Positions 37,879 to 52,560 of a stretch of 64,000 nucleotides of DNA are shown one piece after another. Below the pieces are notes generated by a model, which had not been told where the DNA came from, searched no databases, and worked only from the letters and a program-made list of their open reading frames with translations. The stretch spans positions 37,177,260 through 37,241,259 of the forward strand of contig NC_065530.1 in the NCBI RefSeq assembly GCF_020184175.1, written 5' to 3'. How positions within the stretch are numbered: position 1 is the stretch's first letter; every line of letters starts with the position of its first letter. The translations under genes were made by a program, and so were the position numbers. The DNA is from Aphis gossypii. Its lineage: Eukaryota; Arthropoda; Insecta; Hemiptera; Aphididae.

Positions 37879-40088
37879 ATATATACATATATATGTATTG
37901 CTAAGTATAAATCTATAAGAGTACTCCTCATGTTTTGATATTTTTTTTTACTGGCTAATATAAATTTATAAATTTACGTTGAGTAGAACCGTTATAAATT
38001 TATTTATTATCTCAATATCAACAATCTTAATTAAATATCTTAATACAAACAACCGTAACTATGTACAGTAACTACGGATAATAAATAAATATCTTAATAT
38101 CAACAATCGTAAATTAATAATTATGAATAGGTAACAAATGGACGGACGGGCGGTCACAACGAGAATAATATAAAACATTCTAAACTTTCGTTTAGAAACT
38201 AAAAACAAAGATATTATTTTAAAACAATTTTTAATTTTTACCTAACAATTTAACATTGTTCTATTATTTTATATCAAGTAACTGCTACTACCTAAATACT
38301 CTAAGCCGTATATTATTTATTTATCCAACACATATTATATTCATTAAATTATTTCAATTTATTATTACCATCCATTTTCTTATGGACAATTGCCAGTGAT
38401 TCATCCATTTTATAAGAAAAATAAAAAAATAAAAACATAAAACGCGTAAGCCTTTAAAATAATAACTAAAATGGAACTTTTAAAAGAAAAAAAACTGCCA
38501 TGCATCGGTTTTAATGCACAGAAATTATGTTGTCTTGGATTAATTATTATTATTATTATTATAAATTTTATTTCCAGAAAATTATTTTATTTCACCTTTT
38601 ATTGATCAACAAAAAGCCGACATTACCAATGAATTTTTTATATATATTATTATCGTTTATGGTCATTTAGCATTTTTTCGCAATAGATAAACATAAAAAC
38701 AACAACATTAGTAAGTATATATAAACACTGTAAAATTAAATTCAACGTTTACATTTCAGTAATTTCAATCATATAATTTAAAAGTAAATAATAGTACGGA
38801 TTATGGTGCATTTACACATTTTTCTCATTCTTGCAGCTTCTGTACATGATACACGTTCGTATTAGTTACCTTTCAAGAGTGTATAATGTTTATTGGAGCA
38901 GAAAGTTTAACTTTGTTGCTGCGTAAGAATATTTTCAAAACCGTACAATTGTGTATTTTGAAAAGTCACGTTGAAAACAATATACACGTAGTAAACCACA
39001 AAACATTATTTTCATTTTAGTATTGTGTGATATGAATTGAATACTAGCCGAGTTACTGACACTCGATTCCACGAATGTTAAATCTTTAAATAAAATGAAG
39101 TATACACAGTCAAGCCAATTCATTAGCAACTAAGAGTAGTTGAAAATTAAAATATACCTTAAAAGCAAATGCACAATAATATCTTGAAGTTATTTTGAGT
39201 ATATACTTTATTTACTTATATCAATATTTACACCATGATTACATTTTTTTTACTAGTTATAGTTTGCAATAATACTATGCTATATATTTTATCAAAAATA
39301 TTAAATTATCTATGTAAAATATCCAGAAGCTATACTATATTGTTCTTATTTATGAATTTTATGAATTTAAAAATATGTTATGTACAGAATATTTTTTACT
39401 TTGTGTTAAATTAAAACTTTATTTAAAATACTAAATTTTTTTTATCAAATTTAAAATATATAATCGCACATATTATACAAAAAATGTATACTTACGTTTG
39501 AAAATTATCAAAAGAAAAAACCAACTTTTAATGAAAATAATATGTATGTAAATTAAGTATAATTTGTTTTATCTATAAATAGTTAAATTAAACATAGATA
39601 ATTGAGTTAAAAATATATTCAATAAAATAAATAAAAAAAAAGTAAGTAGATATTTTACATCCCATATTTAAACTAAAATGTTTAAATTTTAGGTACGTTT
39701 TCGTAAGCGATATATACATAAAGTTCATTGATGTTATGGATGATAAAAAATTTAAATTAAATTAAAAATTAGTATAAATATAATGATTTGTATTTTTAAT
39801 AAAACTCAACAAAGCTGCAACACTATGATGTGAATAATATGTGAATACATTTATACATATTATGATACGTGCTACTTGCAATCTTAAAGATTTCAAATTT
39901 GTAAGAATTAAATAATTTTAATTAAATGTGTTAATGCCATTTTTATTAAACTACGACCTACATCAGTGGATTTATTTTATAAGTTTATGCCAATGCCTGA
40001 AACCACGAATAGTAAAATATTATTATTAATATTCTAGTATTTATGGCTGAAACAGTTGTGTTGAACTTTAATTTTAGTATAAATGATA

Positions 40089-40120
<32 letters not shown>

Positions 40121-43100
40121 TATAAATAATTTTTACCATTATGCTGTATAATTCCTTATTTTAATAAACAAATAAAATAAAAAATACTTTCTATAAAATA
40201 AATTTTTTTAGAACATAATGAAAATTAATTGAAATGCTGAACATTTTTTTTCTTTTTTACTTCTAGGTACTTACTATTTAATTGTAAAATTCATTATTTT
40301 ATGACTTATTAAAAAACAAAAAACTTTTACACTTTTTAGTTTTTACTGAGAAATTAGTTGTTTTATGTTGTAGTCTATAATTATATATTTGTTTTTTGAT
40401 TATACCGTGGAATGTGGAGTATAGATAATAAAAATCATAGGCGTGAACAGACTTTTTTTTTAGGGTGTACAAAAAACAACAATTTGACCCTTACTTTAAA
40501 AAAAGAATTTTGTACTGAAATTACAAATTATTATTAAAATAAAAAAAATTGTGTTTGATTGTTTACATCAAAATATTTACATCAGTACCTATTTTAAACT
40601 AGTCTATAACTTCTTTAATATCTTTTTCCGTCTTTCAACAGAATTAAAAAAAAATAATGTAAACGAGCCTTTTTGGAGTCGTAATGAATATACCATAATA
40701 TGTTAAACTTATATAGTTCACGCGACGGTAATAAAAATATATAGCATGAACGTAATGTATTTAAATCATGTAAAAATTTGTTTTTTTTTTACATAAACAA
40801 TACAGTAGATCATAAACCGATAAATAAATACATTTATTAAGTATTAAAAAGTTATAAATACTACGGATTGTATTTTCATTATAACTTTAAAATAAAATAG
40901 GAATGAAAACGAATTTATTCATATAATGTATTATTAAACATTTTAGATCTTCTTTTTGACCATAAAGTAGTTTCAATTTAAATCCCAGAGTGAATATCAG
41001 ACAAAAGCAAAAAACTTTTTGCTCAGGTTTTTAAAAACGAGATTATAAGCAATCAGAGTTAATATGACATTTATGTATGTTAATTTTTTTTATTAAATTC
41101 TAATGTAACCACCACAAATTTTGGAGAAAAACTTTAAGATACTCACATCTATCTCGTCCAAACCCCACACTTCAGAAAACTTTTGGAATTTCTACTGTCA
41201 CAAAAATACAGATCCACGTTACTAAAACTTTACGAAGAGATCTGTGTTAAGAGAGGTATCCAAATATATTCATTATGACGTATTGTCTTAATATGTAAAA
41301 ATAACAACTAAGGCAACCCAAATTCTATAAGGATAAAATAATTTATTCGTATTATGTAAATATATATTAAAGACAATTATTAATAATACTAACAACAACT
41401 TTAATGACTAATAATAGCATTTTCATGTACTTGTTGTGACGTCATACTATAGAACATTATATAAAATGATATTATTTATTAATTGTGTAATATAAAAAAT
41501 TATGTAATCTATTCTGTGGTTATATAACATCGTGAAAAGTATTTGATTCAAGTAATTTGCACGCTAATAATAATAGTTTTATAAAGTACATTCATAAAAC
41601 TTAACGAATACATTAAATTTAATTTTAAAAGTAAAAAATTCACTTATAGTAGATGTCTAGCGTTTCATTTTAATTAAGACAATATGTCTTCTGTTCAGTT
41701 TGATATAGTCTATGCAACGAGGTGTTAAAGGACGTCGCTCATTAGATAACGCGTTTAAGCGAAAAGATATTAGTAAGAGAATTAATTTGTATTATCAACA
41801 TTCAGTGAGTTTAGATGTTTCAAACGTTGAAATTCTAAGAAGAAATTGATAGTGAGACGATATTTAACACACTAGCTATTGTTTAATATTGCGTTCATAT
41901 GTGTTGATTCGCAAACATCCAATAATAATTTATCGAATTCACATCAATATTAAAAGAAATATTTTTTTGAAAATACCAATTACTAATACATACATAGTGG
42001 TTTATAAATAAATGACCATGACGTGGATATGTAATCTATGATAAATTGATAACTTGTTCAATACGTTAACGTACATGATCTATAGTTTTAACAATTTTAA
42101 AATTTAAATAAAATCTCAGTTGTATTGAGAACAAGCCGTTTGTTAGAAAGTTTAAACAATATGTATAAGTACTTAGGTGAAAAAAAATATACCTCGAAAT
42201 CATACAAAAAACCTGTTTAAAATTTCAAGAAGAAATAGACGGGCACGTATAACAAAAGACTTTTCTTTCATCTAATCGTTTTATTTTTAATTGTTTCTTC
42301 AAGAGAAATTTATTTATTTTTTAATTATATATCTGTAACAGATTATAGTTTTATAGTTGAGTTGTTATGTTTACAGTACTTTAGTATGTAGGTACTATGT
42401 ATGTACAGTACACTTTTAGCTACTGACTATAAATAATTAACTTCTTATTATTTCTGAATGGTTTTGTTTCCATTTTTATTCTTGTATTAAATGCCTACTT
42501 TGTATTGTCTGTATTTAACATTTATATGTTAATTAGTATAAAATTTAATTTTAGTAATTAATCAACAGATAATATTTTAAACTATGACATTTTAATAATG
42601 TCGTTAAACATTTTTTTGGTAAAATAATAACTAATTTAAATGGTATCTATTGTTCTTATATTCTAAAACTATAATACGTATATACAATAATTATTACAAA
42701 ATTTTCAGAATGGCACGAACAGAAATAATTTTAATTTGTCTGTAATTCAAAGTTAATTTTATAAAATTTGACACAGTGAAAAAAGTGTTAAATGACCTGA
42801 TAACAATCTAAAAACGTAATAAACTTGTTTTATATTTATTCCCTACTTTTATTAATACTACTTTCGATCATTCAATTGCATTCGGTTTACACGACATAAA
42901 AATGCAATTTCACTACAGCATCACTTTACCTATTGAACCGAAACGACCATACAAAGAATATATCCGAGCAACCCCAGACATTATTTAAATTAATTAATAG
43001 AAATAATTATGCGTTTCTACTGTTTAAATTTTAAACGAGACAATGCTATATGATGCACCAAAGTCATGCTTATGATATATACATAATATAATTATTTATT

Positions 43101-43659
43101 CGATCTATCGAATTTATATAATCGGCAGAAAATAAAGATAGAATATTCATTAATTTATTTCAACTTTAATCACATAATGTTTTTTAAATTTACAAGTTTT
43201 TACCAACTACCTGTAATATAGAACTGTTCTTTAGTTGTCCAATATTTCCCAAGCATTTTTCTGAAATAAAAATACCATACTACTTTTTGGGACGGAAATT
43301 ATAAAAAAAATCTGTGCTTTACTAATCATAGATAGGTGCATTATGCATTTTAATAATGAAAATGTGAAATAATAAATGCGGAAATAACTACTAACCATAA
43401 ATTATGTTTTCACCAAAATATTGTTTACGACTGTATATATTGTTAAATATCTGATTCGGTAGATTCGGTATTCGAACAATTCTAATATCATGGCGTGAAA
43501 AGATTTCTCTTGTTAGTCGTGTTCAACTCATACATTTTTTTTTATATCGTGTTTAAGTTATATTTTGGCCGTTATTTAAATATTTTATATTCCTTTTAGT
43601 ATTATTTTCTAGTAGTTTTTATTTTTTACTTTAACTCGATAATGATGACGCGTTCCATT
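37879..43659. other. AT-rich DNA, no gene seen
   Basis: Contains the TA run at 40088-40115. Patches with a little more G+C lie at 41690-41770 and 42860-42980, with no open frames. No gene recognised. Confidence 0.45.
40088..40115. repeat. (AT)n microsatellite
   Basis: About 13 AT units. Confidence 0.95.
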
Positions 43660-44720
43660 ATTATGTCGGTCTAAAGTAACAATAACGTGCACACACATAT
43701 ATATGTATATCAGGTATACTCAGGAACAACTTTAGGTTAGTCATTTTGCATATTTTTCTTTTTACGCTATTACACATTTTTATTTGATGGTATAGATCAC
43801 GTATATCTGGCGGTCTGATGGTATATCGCACACATTTGCACGTACAACATATCAGTGCCCCCGAAAATGATATAAATTTCCACGATGGATGATGGGCTAC
43901 ACATATTTTATATGCATAATATACATGTATACATATATATATATTATGCGTATCATCGTGGTTGAAAAAATTGAAAGAATACTACGAAAAACAATAACAC
44001 ACGATCGTTTATTACGGCAGTCACGCGTATCAATAGCCGTGCGTTATTCGATTGTTTTTTCGTATATTATTACATATAATATTACATTACGCACTTAATT
44101 CATATATACGCGTCGAGGAATCACGAGCTGTGGCCCCGCAGTCCGTCGTCGACATGCTCCGCGGTATGCGCACACATAAATATATTTCCTGGGCGCTTTA
44201 ATCCGGTAGCAGGGTGCAAAGTTTATGCCGCTCGCTGATGGAGCTCATAAATTGGCCATGCCAGTGCAGATGACGGGCTTATATTATTGCGAGAGTAAAT
44301 GTGTGTGTGTGCGCGCGCGCATGTGTATTCCTGTGTGTGTGTGTTTGTGTGTGGTGTGTACATGGAAGGCACCGCTAACAAAACGCGTATCGTTGGTGGA
44401 AGGGTGGATGTTGGCAGTGGTGGTGGAGTAGGCTCGAGGTGAGGGTGAGCCGGGTCGGTGCACGCGTTAAGTCCGATTATACAACGTTCCTCGGGATCCA
44501 CTCTCCTCAACGCCGTGGCCCACCCGTCGTTCCTGTCATAGCCGCGACTCTCTCATTCGCCAGCGCCTTTTGTCATCGTCTCGCCGCCACTATACGCACA
44601 CCAGACCGACCTACCGATATAATATTTTACAGTATACACGTGTTGTATGCATGCATACATATTGTACATACCTATTTCTTTGCTTTATACCGCAAAGGAA
44701 TACATTGACTGGATGTACCG
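43660..44720. promoter_or_regulatory. CpG-rich block with enhancer-like core
   Basis: G+C and CpG rise from about 43.7 kb and are high at 44100-44640. The core at 44188-44280 is non-repetitive and holds TAATCC (44199-44204, Otx/bicoid-type homeodomain word), AAGTTTATG and CATAAATTGGCC. A TG/CG repeat follows at 44300-44359. Open frames on both strands (44223-44510, 44225-44431, 44439-44708) look like composition shadows. Read as enhancer or promoter DNA; inference. Confidence 0.35.
44300..44359. repeat. (TG)n/(CG)n compound microsatellite
   Basis: TG units, then a short GC alternation, then interrupted TG units. Confidence 0.85.
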
Positions 44721-45339
44721 GTGAAACGATGTAGCTGCCAGGAAAATATAGAAAACTGCGAAGAAGAGTAGATATTTTATAAGGCGTAGAATTTTGATAG
44801 AGGATGTGTGTGTGTGTGTGTGTGTGTGTGCAGAGGTGCAGTGTGGATCAATCTTATATTATAACACGGCGATAAATTATTCCATATACCTGATAATAAT
44901 ATGATGACAAATGAATTTAAATTATAATCACTTTTTTGTGAATTTATATGATTAATAATCAACTATTTTCATTCAAGTGCCCGTTTTTTCACGATCATCT
45001 CGCGGATGACGCCACACTAACATACTTATATAATTAACATAATATTATGCATATCGTCTTATTCAAGAATACCAATGTTTGTTGATTAAAAGTTGAACTT
45101 GAAGAGCATGATGCAAAACGTACCACGTAAGTACCTACAAATCGATTGTCAACAATGTCCATCCTTACGGTACCCCAGTGCAAATCGATTAAAAGGCCTA
45201 CCGTAAAAAGTCGACTGCAGCACACGATATCGGTGCATCAAAGTTTAAATTGACAATAGAGTTTTAAAAAAAAAAAGGAAAAGATGTTATGGTAATATAT
45301 ATGTATATACACTATATAGCATTCAATAGATCTACTCTC
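44721..45339. other. Mixed-composition spacer with a TG repeat
   Basis: Holds (TG)13 at 44805-44830. The open frame at 45034-45225 (-) is not recognisable. Confidence 0.4.
44805..44830. repeat. (TG)n microsatellite
   Basis: Thirteen uninterrupted TG units. Confidence 0.95.
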
Positions 45340-45740
45340 TACACTACCACAGCCGCCAATACCACTCAGTAGTAATTTTCCCTGTCATCGTATGCAGTCA
45401 TCAATCAGGGACTGCAGGAGAGTCGTTCGTTCGGCTCAATCAAGATTTCGTCACGTCCTCCTGTACACAGCCGTATTATATTATACCGACCAATGGCAGG
45501 GACTGTATTGATCGCTGAGCGGGTTGTTCACGCGGACCGCCGAGGACATATTATACAAGGGGCTCGTGAAAAGTTTATAAATCATTAGCTTTTATTATTG
45601 AGGGTACGAAGGCTGCCGTCGCGGTGACGGGGAGATTTTTTTTTTTATCCTTTGTGACACAGGAACGAAGAGTAATATATATTATGTTTGACGTGGACCG
45701 CGATACGTTTTAGATATCCCGTTGAATGAAATGTTACAAA
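45340..45740. promoter_or_regulatory. Conserved-looking non-coding block
   Basis: Non-repetitive, G+C-enriched and without a usable open frame. Around 45571-45600 it carries AAGTTTATAAATCATTAGC followed by TTTATTATTG, a cluster of homeodomain/Hox-like words. Similar in character to the 44.19-44.28 kb core and probably part of the same control region. Confidence 0.3.
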
Positions 45741-48184
45741 CTGTTGGGCTGTTCGGTGGATCCGTGATAGATTTTACCAAGGAAGACTACAGTCGATTTT
45801 GATACTGATTGCCGACACATTGCTCCGCCAACAAGTGGTTGATTTCCCATAAGAAATTTTTAAAACGAAGTATTACATTTCTCCACGGTACATTAGTCAT
45901 TAACTAATCGTGAAAATATTTCTCGTTCATGAAATACTATATTAGATGTAATATATTTTAATCTCAAATTACACGTTTGAAAAAGTGTAATATTTATATG
46001 TATGTATATATATGTGTATATATATATAATAGGTATGTTACATTCTTGTGATTGCAATATAAAAATAATTTTATATTTAATACAGCCTATGTAATGACAC
46101 GGAAATTATAAATTGTTAACAACCACATGCACTAAGGATCTATTCGATTCAGGTATAAATTTATAATAGTTAAAACATTGACATTTCGGGAACATTTAAT
46201 ATTATTAACAAAATATTAAAATAAAACAAATTTCTTTTAAATAGAATAAAAAAATAAAGTAAAAACACATATTTTTTAAAATTATATTCATTTTAGTTAT
46301 TTAAATATTTACCAATATCAATATTGTGAAATACTAAACAATTAATATAAACAATGTAGTCGGTACCATTATTTTTTTTTAAATTTTTTTCAATATATTA
46401 CATATGAATATACTCCTACATACAAAATATAAAAAACGGTATGTATAAAATTATACGTTTTTTTTTTTCATTATTATTAAATTGAATTATTATTGAGCAA
46501 TATATTTACGTATTTTGTATTTTAAAATAAGAATTATATTGAAGTATACAATGATGGTGGTAATATCCAATCAGTTATAGTTTAACGTTAACTCAATATA
46601 AGAATATGGAAAAAACAATTTACTTCTAGAACGACAATAAAAGAAAACAACAAAATAACTGTGATTAAAAGTTAAATTAACGAAATTGTTTGTCATCGGG
46701 TTTTACGCTTACCGTCAAAGATTGTAAAAAAAAAAAAAAAAACGAGCTGTACGCTTTAAGTAAAAACAAATTTTATATGAAATAGACTTTACATTATTAC
46801 TCTGCAGTACCAACCTATCATTTTAAAATCAAATGGGTATTATAAATATTGAATAATAATGATTGTACTTGTAATATGAAATATGTTATAATATGTATCG
46901 TAAAATAGTATTTTGTTAGAAAGAAAATATTCCATATATTTTGACAAACAAGAAAAAAATATTACAAACAGAAACATTAAAAAGTAATTTGCTTATAAAA
47001 CAAATTAATACAATTAAGATACAGCGTTAGGTTTACGGTTTATTAAACAATGATTATTATTATTTATGTTTTCTTTTTCGTGTTGATGAAATAGTGGAAA
47101 ATTTAAATATTATTATTAATATTATATTAGTTGGCTGGCGCAATGTATAGGCAATTTCGCTATAGCTGTGTGTAGGTGACGTTCAAACGGTATCTACATT
47201 GTAAATACTTGTAACACAACTACACGTTTGAATTTCGATTTTTATACTATATACCACGACAAAAATATTCTATTTCGATAAAAATTATGTAATAAAAATA
47301 TTTTTAAAATAATGAGTGATTTTAGTAAAAGAATTATTCTGTATATTGTATATATATATATATATACTTTCACCGCAAAAAACACATATTATACACCACT
47401 GGTTAGGTTGGCATATAAAAACAGTATGTTTTTACAGTATGCGTAGTATATATACCATTTAAGATCGATGTAACCGATTCAGTTTTGTTGACTTAAAATA
47501 TTAGATAGAATTTACCTACTATCAAGCTTGAAAATGAAAAAAAACATTATCTGGGTTCTCTCGGTGGAGTTTTTCAACACTTATAATTTTAAAGTGAGTT
47601 ATGATCAAATAAACTATTACGTTATAAAAATACTTATACTACATTGTGTTTCAATATAATAAATACAAATTGGTATAAACCGACAAGAGAACACAGATAA
47701 TTTTTAAATTAGGTAATACGTTAAATTTTATCCAAAATAACAAACTATATCAAGAACACCGAACGTGAATTCACTATGAATTATAAACTATAATACGCCT
47801 ATTTAAGACAGAGACCACAAGTATGACTAGCACGTATTTAAGATCCCTTCGTTCCAAAATTCCAATCTGAATTATACTCTACCTATATATGATTTGTTCA
47901 TAAATATTTTGTGAAATCGATCTTTTCATGAAAAGCTGCCCATTTCATGAAGTAGAAATAACTTTTTATACTTTATAAAATATAATAATATTTTACGAAA
48001 CAGTTACTCTAATATTTTAACATTGAATAATTTTTTTCACAGTATATTCATTCAATTCACCAAATAAAATATTCATTACTTACATATATATATATTAATC
48101 CTAATAAGATTATATTATTCAATATCAACTTAATAGTATTATAAAATCATGCATGTTGTATGTGTATATATATAGATATATATT
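45741..48184. other. AT-rich DNA, no gene seen
   Basis: A short TA run lies at 47349-47367. No coding signal recognised. Confidence 0.45.
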
Positions 48185-48275
48185 CAGTAGAAGCCACTTA
48201 TTAGCAACACGGATAATTGATATAATCGTGTTATAGAAGCAAAATGTCTAGAAACGGGCTGCCCGTATATTAAAA
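48185..48275 (+). mobile_element. Solo end of a pogo-like element
   Basis: Starts CAGTAGAAGCCACTTATTAG, with an inner mirrored word (AACACGG... then ATCGTGTT), the same architecture as the MITE at 5543-5716 (CAGT terminus and internal complementary segments). No matching right terminus was found in the next kilobase, so it looks truncated. The right limit is approximate. Confidence 0.4.
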
Positions 48276-51200
48276 CATTGAAAATCAATCGGATTATTGA
48301 AATAACATATAGCTTATTTAAAACAATTAGGCCAAAGTACTACTACTAAACTTCTATAAGTATCCATTAATATATTAAATTTTGTTTTCTTAATTGCAAA
48401 TAATTATTAGCAAAAGAATTAAATGCATTTTAAACAAATATTATAATTTACTAACGGGAAAAATATAAAATATATACGATTTAATTTGTCTATTGATGCA
48501 TAAAAAGTTTATTCTGCATTTCTAACGGAGTATCATTTAAAAAAAAAAATATGGTATGAAATAAATAAAAACTAACACATCGATTGAATAATAAATATTT
48601 GATTTTTTTTTATTGATATTAATTTAAAAATATTAGTATTTTTAAATTTTTAAATATAATCCATATTATAAACAATGAAAATTTAAAAAATAGGATTAAA
48701 ATGAGTATTATACATATGTGTTTTTCTCTTTAAGTATTACAGCATATTAGGTTGCCATAACTTAATTTACAGACATGAAATAGAGGAAAAATTCTACGTG
48801 TATTTTAGAAGGTCAAAGGAGATGGAACATTTTCACTTACAGCCTCTAAATCATTTTTTAACGAAATATAGTTACATTTTTAATACATCGATCTGATGGA
48901 TTATTGTGAATATTATGTATATATAGTTTAGTTGTATCCTTTCCTAATTTTTCATCAATGACCCAAGGGAGCTATTTATCACAATACTACTTCATTAACT
49001 ATCCTATATCCTATAGCACGCTAACTAATAAATTATATGTATGATTTTAATGATTTATCTATTAGTATTTAACATTATTCGATATTGGTTATGTTAAATA
49101 AACAGCGTATAAAAATACTATCAAATATCATTTCAAACTGTTGAACCCAGAAAACAAAGTAGACGAGATGCTTTATAAATTCATGAAGATAAAATATAAA
49201 TAAGAAAAATTTATTAGTTGATTAAGTACTGTCATAATATGTTTAATAAAATAAAATCGCAAACAGAATAACCAGGAATAGAAGACACAAAAAAAAAAAA
49301 AATTAATAATTAACCAAATGCAATAATTGGATAACACTATTATTAGTTGTTTTTTTTATCTTTACGGGGGTACTGGTTTAGTCCAAACAGAAAACTGACA
49401 TTCACATACATAGAATAAAATAAAAGTATTAATCGATTAAATAATCGTGACAATATGAAGCTAAGTGGTATGAAGAAAAATTAGAACCATTTATGTTGTA
49501 CTTAACGAACCCCAATGACTTTTTGAGGTGGCACATACATGCCGTGACACTGAATGCGCGCTTGAATTATCAATTCAATATCTATCACATTTTGGAGTAT
49601 AAATATTTCAATGTCTTTAATTTCGTCAAAATATGACAATATAAATCAATGAGCTAAGTAATTTATAATTGTACTGCAAAATGTTGTACTTTGAATATAT
49701 ATAGAATATCGATTAGCGTCACTTATTATTTAAATTCAATACTAACCCGTGGCGTTAATTGAAAGTTTTCCTTAGACAAGAATACAAATGACATTGAATT
49801 TAAAATACTTAAAATAATTGAAATGTCATTTGATACAAAAATTACGATAAAATTACAAGCTAACAATGAGAAAACTGTGAAAACTTAAAATAATTATAAA
49901 AAAAATTCAATGACAGGCTAATAACCCAAGATGTTGAAGCCTTAATTTTGAAACAATATATAAATATATATCAACTCAATTTATAACAAATATTTTGCAA
50001 ACCACCTAAAAATAAAAGTATATAGCAAATTATAAGATACTGTGCCAAATCGTTATATTATTTTATAAATTTATAATTATTTATCCAACATCTTACAATA
50101 AAGTTTAAAAATTATCAATATTTATTCAGATGTAGGTACAAATATAAACATAATGAGTTTTATTTTTTTAATTTATAAAAATGACATGTTTAAAACTTAA
50201 AACCTATTATATATATATATACTATTATCGTTAGTACAAACCAAAATACCTGATAAAAATTTAAATTTTCCACACCAGATGTATTTTATTAAAGTTCAAA
50301 TAAAAGAATATTTCTAAACGTTAAACTTTATGTAATCCAAATGCCTTATACTGTTCTTACAATAATAATATACAATATATATTTACATTACAATTTGAAT
50401 ATATTTGAAAATACGAATTTGTATTATTATATATAATACATACGTTCTACAAAAAAGTATAAATATACAATGTAAATACAGTATATTTTTTGATCATTTT
50501 AAAAATATGTCTACGAACATTATTATTTATCTAACATCTAAAAATTCAACAAACAATAACAAATAGGTAAATAAATAAAGATTACTTATTATAGGCATGT
50601 TATGTTCAAATTATTTTCTTTTTTATTCAGACATTATTAGTAATGAGAAAACGTCAAATTAGAAAACAATTAGAAAATTTTAAAACCTTAATAACTTAAT
50701 AATATTCAACTATGTAATTTTTTATTCTGAATCTGGAACTAGTCAGATTACATTTATTTTAATATTAGTTATTGCAATAATAATGATATCATCAGCATTT
50801 TATTCGATGACATCGGAAACTTATTAAATAAACAAACTCAATATATTTGTTAGTAATATTTCACACCAAGCCCAATTCCAATGAACATTTAATCAACTAT
50901 ATATTTGTAAGAGAAAAGTACATTTAATGTATTTTAAAACTTTTAGAAACGATAAAAATAAACGAATATAAAATCCAATTCAATCAAGATATAAATCTAA
51001 AAAGGTAATGTATATATCTAGTATTATATTTATAAATGTAATTATTTTAACTAAAAATAGTAATTAATATGGCACAAATGATAATAATAACCTTTTTGTA
51101 CATCTTGTCCGATTCCGTAATAGGATTTTTTTTATTATGGAAAACACGTTACACGTATATCTAAACTTTTAAATATTAAGTCATTAAAACCAATGGGTTA

Positions 51201-51537
51201 TTATTGTTATTAATATTCTCTACCTGTAATGGTTACAGAATCATATTTTTAGTCCAACATTATTCAAAATTAATATTCTTTAGTAATTTTATGTAACTAT
51301 AGCATTTAACGTTTGGACACTCCACCGCTCTGTGCATAATAATAATAAACTTGTCAAGTAGGATTACCTGCAGCCGAATGCCGAATTATATTATAAAAAA
51401 TGTTTGTGAAATTATTTCGTTGCGGGTTCCTATAGAAATCCATTACGGATCGTATACGTGAAGTCCGAACGATTGGACTGAATCTCACGAAATAATAATA
51501 GCTTTTCATTCTCGTTATCGCCGTACACATTTATTTA
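48276..51537. other. AT-rich DNA, no gene seen
   Basis: A TA run lies at 50206-50221. No gene recognised. Confidence 0.45.
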
Positions 51538-52175
51538 TATATACAGAGTGATCCATTTAATGCAACACGTCTTATTATTTCAGAAAACACTATTTTATTT
51601 AAAAAAATTTCTTTTTGATAAATTTTAAGTCATTAAAAAAATATTATTATAATAATATAAACTATTATTGTTTTTTTAACGTTATAATTGTTTTATGTTT
51701 TTACTATTTTAAACGACGACATACATTTTTAATTTCATATTTTAAATCAGAATATTGTTAAGAATATTTTTATCTATAATAATAATAATTTCAGATAAAT
51801 TGATTGTATTATAACTTATAAGTATTTAAAGTTTCGATGAGTAGATCAGCATTTTGCGGAATAACTATATTACTCCACTTCTCTTATCAAATAACTTTAA
51901 ATATCTATAAATCATACAATAATCATCTAAAATTCGATTTGTATTCATCAAATTACTACCTATAAAAATATTTTACTTTTAAATTAGGAATTAAAAAGCA
52001 TATTGTTATTAAAAAAATAAAAAATATATAAAATGACAACAATAAAAAAAAAACTATTTTAGAAAAATTAATGTTCTTTCGCCACTTAAAATTATGTAAA
52101 AATATATATTTTCAGAAATATCATTATCTTTTAAAATAATAAATGCCTTACGTTAAATGAATCACCCGGTATGTA
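51538..52175. mobile_element. Non-autonomous element with long inverted repeats
   Basis: Left end: GAGTGATCCATTTAATGCAA followed by TTATTATTTCAGAAAACA. Right end read on the minus strand: GGGTGATTCATTTAACGTAA followed by TTATTATTTTAAAAGATAA. The resemblance continues inward for roughly 100 bp (for example GATAAATTTTAAGT against CATAATTTTAAGT), giving a long imperfect inverted repeat around an AT-rich centre of about 400 bp. No open frame of note lies inside. It is a foldback/MITE-type insertion of about 0.63 kb. The superfamily is not certain and the exact ends are blurred by TATA-rich flanks. Confidence 0.65.
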
Positions 52176-52560
52176 TATGCATATACAAGTGTGTGTAGTG
52201 TATGTGCTTGAATGTATGTTAGAGAGGGGAAATGCATAAACCACGGACCATTTCAAGTGTATACATGCGTAGGTGCTATACTTTGGAGAAGGTCGGCAAA
52301 CCACTTCTCAAACTCACCAACCCGTGAAAATAACATAAAAAATATGTATTCGGAGTTTGACCGGTGCGTATTCCAAGTAGGTTCCACACCTTCCAATTCA
52401 AACCCAAAAATAAAAAAATATTAGTGGACAGGGTAAAACACGGCCATACGGATAGCACGGGTGACGGACACTCGTATCGCTTCGCTCACCACAACGCTGG
52501 CCAGTGATGCATTATTGTTATACATTTGAAAGTGGACAATGACAAATGATCACGTTCAAA
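52176..52560. other. G+C-richer, non-coding-looking stretch beside the foldback element
   Basis: Short opposed open frames (52212-52424 + and 52276-52458 -) cross it, but neither is recognisable. It may be conserved regulatory DNA or old repeat. Confidence 0.25.

Noticed and set aside
40430..40690. Possible transposon end near 'taggcgtgaacagac'
   Set aside because: Only vaguely similar to repeat termini I remember; no inverted repeat, target duplication or coding remnant.
44223..44708. Opposed open frames of 68-95 codons
   Set aside because: Driven by TG/CG repeats and high CpG; no recognisable protein.
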